From positions 1 to 9,248 of the forward strand of contig SSGY01000119.1 in NCBI GenBank assembly GCA_008017145.1: a stretch of 9,248 bases of DNA. The letters are read 5' to 3'. Each line of letters opens with the position of its first letter. The first letter of the stretch is position 1. A model generated the notes under the pieces. That model was given only the letters and a program-made list of their open reading frames with translations, searched no databases and was not told where the DNA came from. Source of the stretch: Neisseriales bacterium (lineage in GTDB: Bacteria > Pseudomonadota > Gammaproteobacteria > Burkholderiales > UBA11063). Shown piece by piece: positions 5,893-9,248 of the stretch. Made by a program: the position numbers and the translations under genes.

Positions 5893-6687
5893 ATGCCGGC
5901 ATGGTTTTATAATTTACACGTAGTTACCGCGCTTTTTTTGATCTATGCTGTTTTTGGTACTATTGGTTTTATCGCTTATAAATTAAATAAAAAATATTTT
6001 AAACTTGAAAATCATTCCCCTATTATCACAGTTGCCCAACAAACCAGTATAACCTTTGGCACATTATTTATCGCCTTTTGGATTGCGCTAAACTGGCAAA
6101 CCTTAGACAATTTAAGCCTAGATAGTAAAAGTGAAGCCCAAGCTATTCTTGATTTATACAGCAGCACGCATGCTATTAATCAAGAACCTCAGGCAAACAA
6201 TGTCCGTAATGCAATTGAGAACTATCTTAATAGCATAGTTACAGAAGAATACAAATCCCTTGAGCAAGGTGAGCTTAATCAGCATACCGGAGAATTATTT
6301 AATCAGCTTAAAATTGCCGTATATCATCTGCCAGCAAAGACACTTGAAGAAAAAATCACCTATTACCACATTACCACCTCGCTTAATACCCTAGTTGATT
6401 TCCGGTTTAAACGACTGGATTATGTTAATGGTCAAATGAATGGCGTTTTGTTAATTTTCTTTGTGGTGCTTCTTGCTATAATTTGCTTTTGGAGCGCATG
6501 CATCAATAATCATAATCGTAAATTATCTGTCTTGGTACTCTGTAGCCAATATTTGATTATCCTCTCTTCTTCATGGCTGATTTTAGAAATAGATCGCCCA
6601 TTTCAAGGCTATTTTAAAGTAGATAATAGCGCTTTTGTTCAGATACAACAGCAAGTAACCCAATTAAACTACACATATAACAAGTAA
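5893..6687 (+). CDS. DUF4239-family membrane protein
   Basis: From the preferred ATG the product has 264 residues. Two membrane spans lie near 9-31 and 47-66, a mostly helical soluble region covers about 67-183, and two further spans lie near 184-204 and 211-232. The protein closes with the motif LEIDRPFQGYFKV (231-243). Two N-terminal spans, a central soluble part with conserved EA and R...Y positions, the RLDYVNGQMNG stretch leading into span 3, and the C-terminal DRPFxG are the hallmarks I know for DUF4239. No member has a function that I can cite. The gene sits 58 nt after the methyltransferase and 36 nt before the SulP-carbonic anhydrase gene, so it is probably in the same transcript and may act with that transporter. 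Channel-like or regulatory roles are possible but unproven. Confidence 0.75.
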   Translation: MPAWFYNLHVVTALFLIYAVFGTIGFIAYKLNKKYFKLENHSPIITVAQQTSITFGTLFIAFWIALNWQTLDNLSLDSKSEAQAILDLYSSTHAINQEPQANNVRNAIENYLNSIVTEEYKSLEQGELNQHTGELFNQLKIAVYHLPAKTLEEKITYYHITTSLNTLVDFRFKRLDYVNGQMNGVLLIFFVVLLAIICFWSACINNHNRKLSVLVLCSQYLIILSSSWLILEIDRPFQGYFKVDNSAFVQIQQQVTQLNYTYNK

Positions 6688-6723
6688 TATTATAATAACT
6701 AATTTTGTCTTGATTGGAACAAT

Positions 6724-8937
6724 ATGAGTCTTAACTCATTTACCACAGAACTTAAAGAACTTTGGACAACAAAATATCTCCGTGAAGATATCTACGCCGG
6801 ATTTAGTGTCGCAATCGTTTCGATTCCTCTAGCGTTAGCTATTGGAATGGCATCGGAAGTTCCACATACTTTGGCATTAACTACAGCAGTAGTTGGTGGA
6901 ATTGTTGCGGCAATCTTTGGCAGCAGTCGCCTATCTATCACCGGACCAGCTCTTTCAATGGCAGTGCTTACCGCTAACTGTGTTGAAAAACATGGTCTCG
7001 CAAGTCTAGTAATAATTGGAGTGATCTGCGGATTACTGCAAGTTCTCGTCGGAATCTTAAAATTAGGACGCTTTTCTAAACTAATTCCCCTACCAATAGT
7101 ACATGCGTTTACCTCGGGGGTTGGCGCAATCTTGCTGCTTGAAGCGCTACCAATTATGCTGCAAATCCACACCCATGATGTCTATCACCCACTGGATGTG
7201 ATAAAAAATCTCATCATTTATATTAACCACATGAATCCTCTTGCCTTTATTCTGGCATTGATTACTATTTTCATTGCGCGTAAATTACCTAAATATCTAC
7301 CTAAGTTTCCAGCATTATTGATTGCGGTACTAATCCCAACGCTAATTGTTTGGATATTTAACCTTAAACAGATTCAATTAGTCGGGGCTTTACCACATCA
7401 ATTAACAATTCCAGAATTACCTAATTTTGCAACGATTAACAGCTGGCATTCCTTACTAATTAGCGCAATGGCTATTTTTGTCCTAGCATCATTAGAAACT
7501 ATCTTATCTGTTCGCTCAATTGATAAATTAGGACTGGGAGACTTACATAACCCTAACCGAGAGTTAATTGGACAAGGTTTGGCCAATATCAGCTCGGCAT
7601 TACTTGGTGCAATTCCCGCAACAGCACTGCTTACGCGCTCAAAAATTAATATTGAATCTGGAGCAAAAACCAAACGTGCGGCAATCTTTCAATCGCTGAT
7701 TATTTTGCTAGTAATCTATGCTTTCCCGCAAATACTTGAGAATATTCCACTAGCCGTATTAGCCGGAGTACTTTTTAGTGCTGCCCTATCGATGCTAAAT
7801 CATCAACAAGCAGTCACTTACTGGAAGCAAGATAAATCCGAGTTTCTAATTTTTAGTGTAACTTTTGTCATGTTGGTATTCACTAATTTGATTGATGGTA
7901 TTCAAACCGGAATCATGGTTGCACTATTTATCATGGTAATGCGAATGCTTGCCACTAAAAGCAATATCAGATTGTGGAATAATCAGCAAGTAATCCGCAT
8001 CAGTTTGAGTGGAAATATTACCTTTTTATCATTTGAAAAATTAAGCGAACTAAAAAAACAAATCAGTAAACATGCACAGTTACATTTTGTTATTTTTGAA
8101 TTTGAAAAGCTACAAAGTATTGATAGTGCTGGCTGTCAGCACCTTCTTGATATGATAGAAGAGATAAATTTAACTGGTTTAAAAGTAATTGTACATGGTC
8201 TTACTCGCGATCAATATAGATTACTTAAATCGCTAAATGTAGATGATATCCCATTTGTTAACACCGTCACCGAGAGTGAAATCAAACAAATTTTGGAAAC
8301 TGGCGGTGTTTCATATACTGCCAATGAGATTCTTAAACAAGGACTGGAAAAATTTCAAGAACAATACGCTAAAGAGCGCTCGAAATTAATCAATACCCTA
8401 GCAAAAGAGCAGCAGCCACACACTTTACTAATTACCTGCTCAGATAGTCGCTTAAATCCCAATGAATTTTTCGCTTCAGGGCTAGGTGAAATTTTTATGG
8501 TACGGAATGTTGGCAATGTCGTACCTTGTTACAGCCAAAATATTAAATACAGCGAAGCAGCGGCAATTGAATATGCCATTTGTCACCTGAATATTCGCAA
8601 TATTATTATCTGTGCGCATACCGAATGTGGTGCGATTAAAGCATCCATTAAGCATGCTGACAGCCATGACGCCTCAGGTTTAGATAATTGGCTACAAATT
8701 ATCAAGGAAGGATTCAAAAAGCACGCTCCTAGCGATCCTACTGAAGGTACAAAATTAAATCTACTCAATCAGATTGAACATTTAAAAACTTATCCCTTAG
8801 TAGAAGATTTATTGGCTAAAAATGAAATTACTATCTCGGCGTGGGTTTATGATGTTCATTCAGCACAGATTTTAGAATGGGATACCAGTCAACAAGACTT
8901 TCGTTATATTCTAGCACAATCCAACGATAGCAACTAA
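6724..8937 (+). CDS. SulP anion transporter-STAS-beta-carbonic anhydrase fusion (probable bicarbonate transporter)
   Basis: This 737-residue single chain has three parts. Residues about 15-410 are a SulP/SLC26 transporter with many spans. Its signatures are DIYAGFSVAIVSIPLALAIG (22-41), SRLSITGPALSMAVL (68-82) and ASLETILSVRSID (255-267), which carries the membrane Glu (E259). NRELIGQGLANISSALLGAIP (278-298) follows. Residues about 423-500 are a STAS domain with the IDSAG loop (466-470). Residues about 531-730 are a beta-carbonic anhydrase with all zinc-site residues: CSDSR (C572, D574, R576) and HTECGA (H632, C635), plus MVRNVGNVVP (592-601). The enzyme interconverts CO2 and bicarbonate. Fusion to SulP is a known arrangement proposed by Felce and Saier to mark bicarbonate transporters. 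Sulfate or another anion remains possible. The carbonic anhydrase should face the cytoplasm. GGA lies about 5 nt before the ATG. It is last in the operon and is followed by a strong terminator. Confidence 0.92.
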   Translation: MSLNSFTTELKELWTTKYLREDIYAGFSVAIVSIPLALAIGMASEVPHTLALTTAVVGGIVAAIFGSSRLSITGPALSMAVLTANCVEKHGLASLVIIGVICGLLQVLVGILKLGRFSKLIPLPIVHAFTSGVGAILLLEALPIMLQIHTHDVYHPLDVIKNLIIYINHMNPLAFILALITIFIARKLPKYLPKFPALLIAVLIPTLIVWIFNLKQIQLVGALPHQLTIPELPNFATINSWHSLLISAMAIFVLASLETILSVRSIDKLGLGDLHNPNRELIGQGLANISSALLGAIPATALLTRSKINIESGAKTKRAAIFQSLIILLVIYAFPQILENIPLAVLAGVLFSAALSMLNHQQAVTYWKQDKSEFLIFSVTFVMLVFTNLIDGIQTGIMVALFIMVMRMLATKSNIRLWNNQQVIRISLSGNITFLSFEKLSELKKQISKHAQLHFVIFEFEKLQSIDSAGCQHLLDMIEEINLTGLKVIVHGLTRDQYRLLKSLNVDDIPFVNTVTESEIKQILETGGVSYTANEILKQGLEKFQEQYAKERSKLINTLAKEQQPHTLLITCSDSRLNPNEFFASGLGEIFMVRNVGNVVPCYSQNIKYSEAAAIEYAICHLNIRNIIICAHTECGAIKASIKHADSHDASGLDNWLQIIKEGFKKHAPSDPTEGTKLNLLNQIEHLKTYPLVEDLLAKNEITISAWVYDVHSAQILEWDTSQQDFRYILAQSNDSN

Positions 8938-8959
8938 TACCTCACATCATAGTTTAGCT

Positions 8960-8994
8960 AAAAAAGTTGTCCACAAAAGTGGACAACTTTTTTT
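8960..8994 (+). terminator. Strong intrinsic terminator after the SulP-carbonic anhydrase gene
   Basis: A perfect 15-bp stem pairs 8960-8974 with 8979-8993 around an AAAA loop. The core is GTTGTCCAC / GTGGACAAC, flanked by six A on the left and seven T on the right. The first base of the stem lies 23 nt after the stop codon. Because A and T tracts flank both sides it could also terminate transcription coming from the right. Confidence 0.93.
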
Positions 8995-9063
8995 AAATAG
9001 TTGATGCTAAAAATCATATATCAATCTGATTTAATTTAATAATACGCTATCTTCATGGGCGAA

Positions 9064-9107
9064 ATATTGCAAGAAATGGTAAAGTAATGCTTTAAACCTT
9101 GCAATAT
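9064..9107. repeat. Inverted repeat in the leader of the IS element
   Basis: ATATTGCAAG (9064-9073) is the exact reverse complement of CTTGCAATAT (9098-9107). Between them TAAAG (9080-9084) and CTTTA (9090-9094) form an inner 5-bp stem. The structure ends 16 nt before the transposase start codon. It may regulate transposase expression or belong to the element's end. The other end of the element is outside the window, so the terminal inverted repeat cannot be identified. Confidence 0.6.
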
Positions 9108-9123
9108 CAGCGAGCAAAAAAGC

Positions 9124-9248
9124 ATGAAACCACGTAAAATAGAAGATAAATTCCAACCAGAATTATTAAAGATTCAATTAATCCATTTGTTGGATATGAA
9201 GCATAGTTTGGTTCAATTAGCAGATAAATTTAACTGGGCTAAAATTGA
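9124..9248 (+). CDS. IS5-family transposase, N-terminal part
   Basis: The frame opens at ATG 9124 and runs off the window end, giving 41 residues. FQPELLKIQLIHLLDMKHSL followed by VQLADKFNWAKI matches the start of IS5-family transposases, whose N-terminal DUF772-type region typically reads like LFRxRLDQIIDMxHELVxLAxxIDW. The DDE catalytic domain would lie downstream, outside the window. AGCGAG at 9109-9114 is a weak ribosome binding site 9 nt before the ATG. The element begins just after the strong terminator of the operon, so its insertion would not disturb the upstream genes. A relic with the same N-terminal sequence lies at 1625-1669. Whether this copy is intact cannot be seen. Confidence 0.75.
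   Translation, partial: MKPRKIEDKFQPELLKIQLIHLLDMKHSLVQLADKFNWAKI

Noticed and set aside
6792..7172. Minus-strand open frames inside the SulP-carbonic anhydrase gene (also near 7398-7673 and 8482-8768)
   Set aside because: All are complementary to well-conserved SulP or carbonic anhydrase sequence. The translations look like shadow frames and have no initiation signals.

Overview
This is an AT-rich stretch of chromosome from what looks like a Gram-negative proteobacterium. The evidence is a quinone-dependent pyruvate dehydrogenase tail (PoxB), a Kch-type potassium channel, a Tam-type trans-aconitate methyltransferase and a lipobox-bearing lipoprotein. The genus cannot be fixed from the sequence. 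An AT-rich gamma- or betaproteobacterium would fit.

Layout. Positions 1-282 hold the 3' end of poxB, whose start lies outside the window. A gap with a GC-richer hairpin follows, then a Kch-like K+ channel with an RCK domain (404-1513, +). This gene carries a well-formed internal ribosome binding site in front of Met229, at the RCK boundary. The convergent gap 1514-1701 contains a 21-bp hairpin and a short remnant of an IS5-family transposase. An OPT-family oligopeptide transporter runs on the minus strand (3672-1702). A 349-bp divergent intergenic region (3673-4021) holds a TATAAT box for the rightward genes and small palindromes near the OPT start.

From 4022 to 8937 four closely spaced plus-strand genes look like one operon: a SYLF/Ysc84-domain lipoprotein, a Tam-type SAM methyltransferase, a DUF4239 membrane protein, and a SulP transporter with a STAS domain fused to a beta-carbonic anhydrase. 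The gaps are 28, 58 and 36 nt, and the run ends in a strong hairpin-plus-T-tract terminator at 8960-8994. The last gene is the clearest function: a one-chain bicarbonate (or other anion) transporter with its own CO2/bicarbonate-interconverting enzyme. DUF4239 is an uncharacterised family and is a candidate partner because of its position.

The right edge (about 9064-9248) is the beginning of an IS5-family element whose transposase N-terminus closely matches the remnant at 1625-1669. Copies or relics of this element are therefore present at least twice in 9 kb.

No defence system, CRISPR array, prophage or RNA gene was seen. The items most worth following are the internal start in the channel gene, the operon that couples DUF4239 to the SulP-carbonic anhydrase, the transposase relic, and the long AT-rich hairpin.
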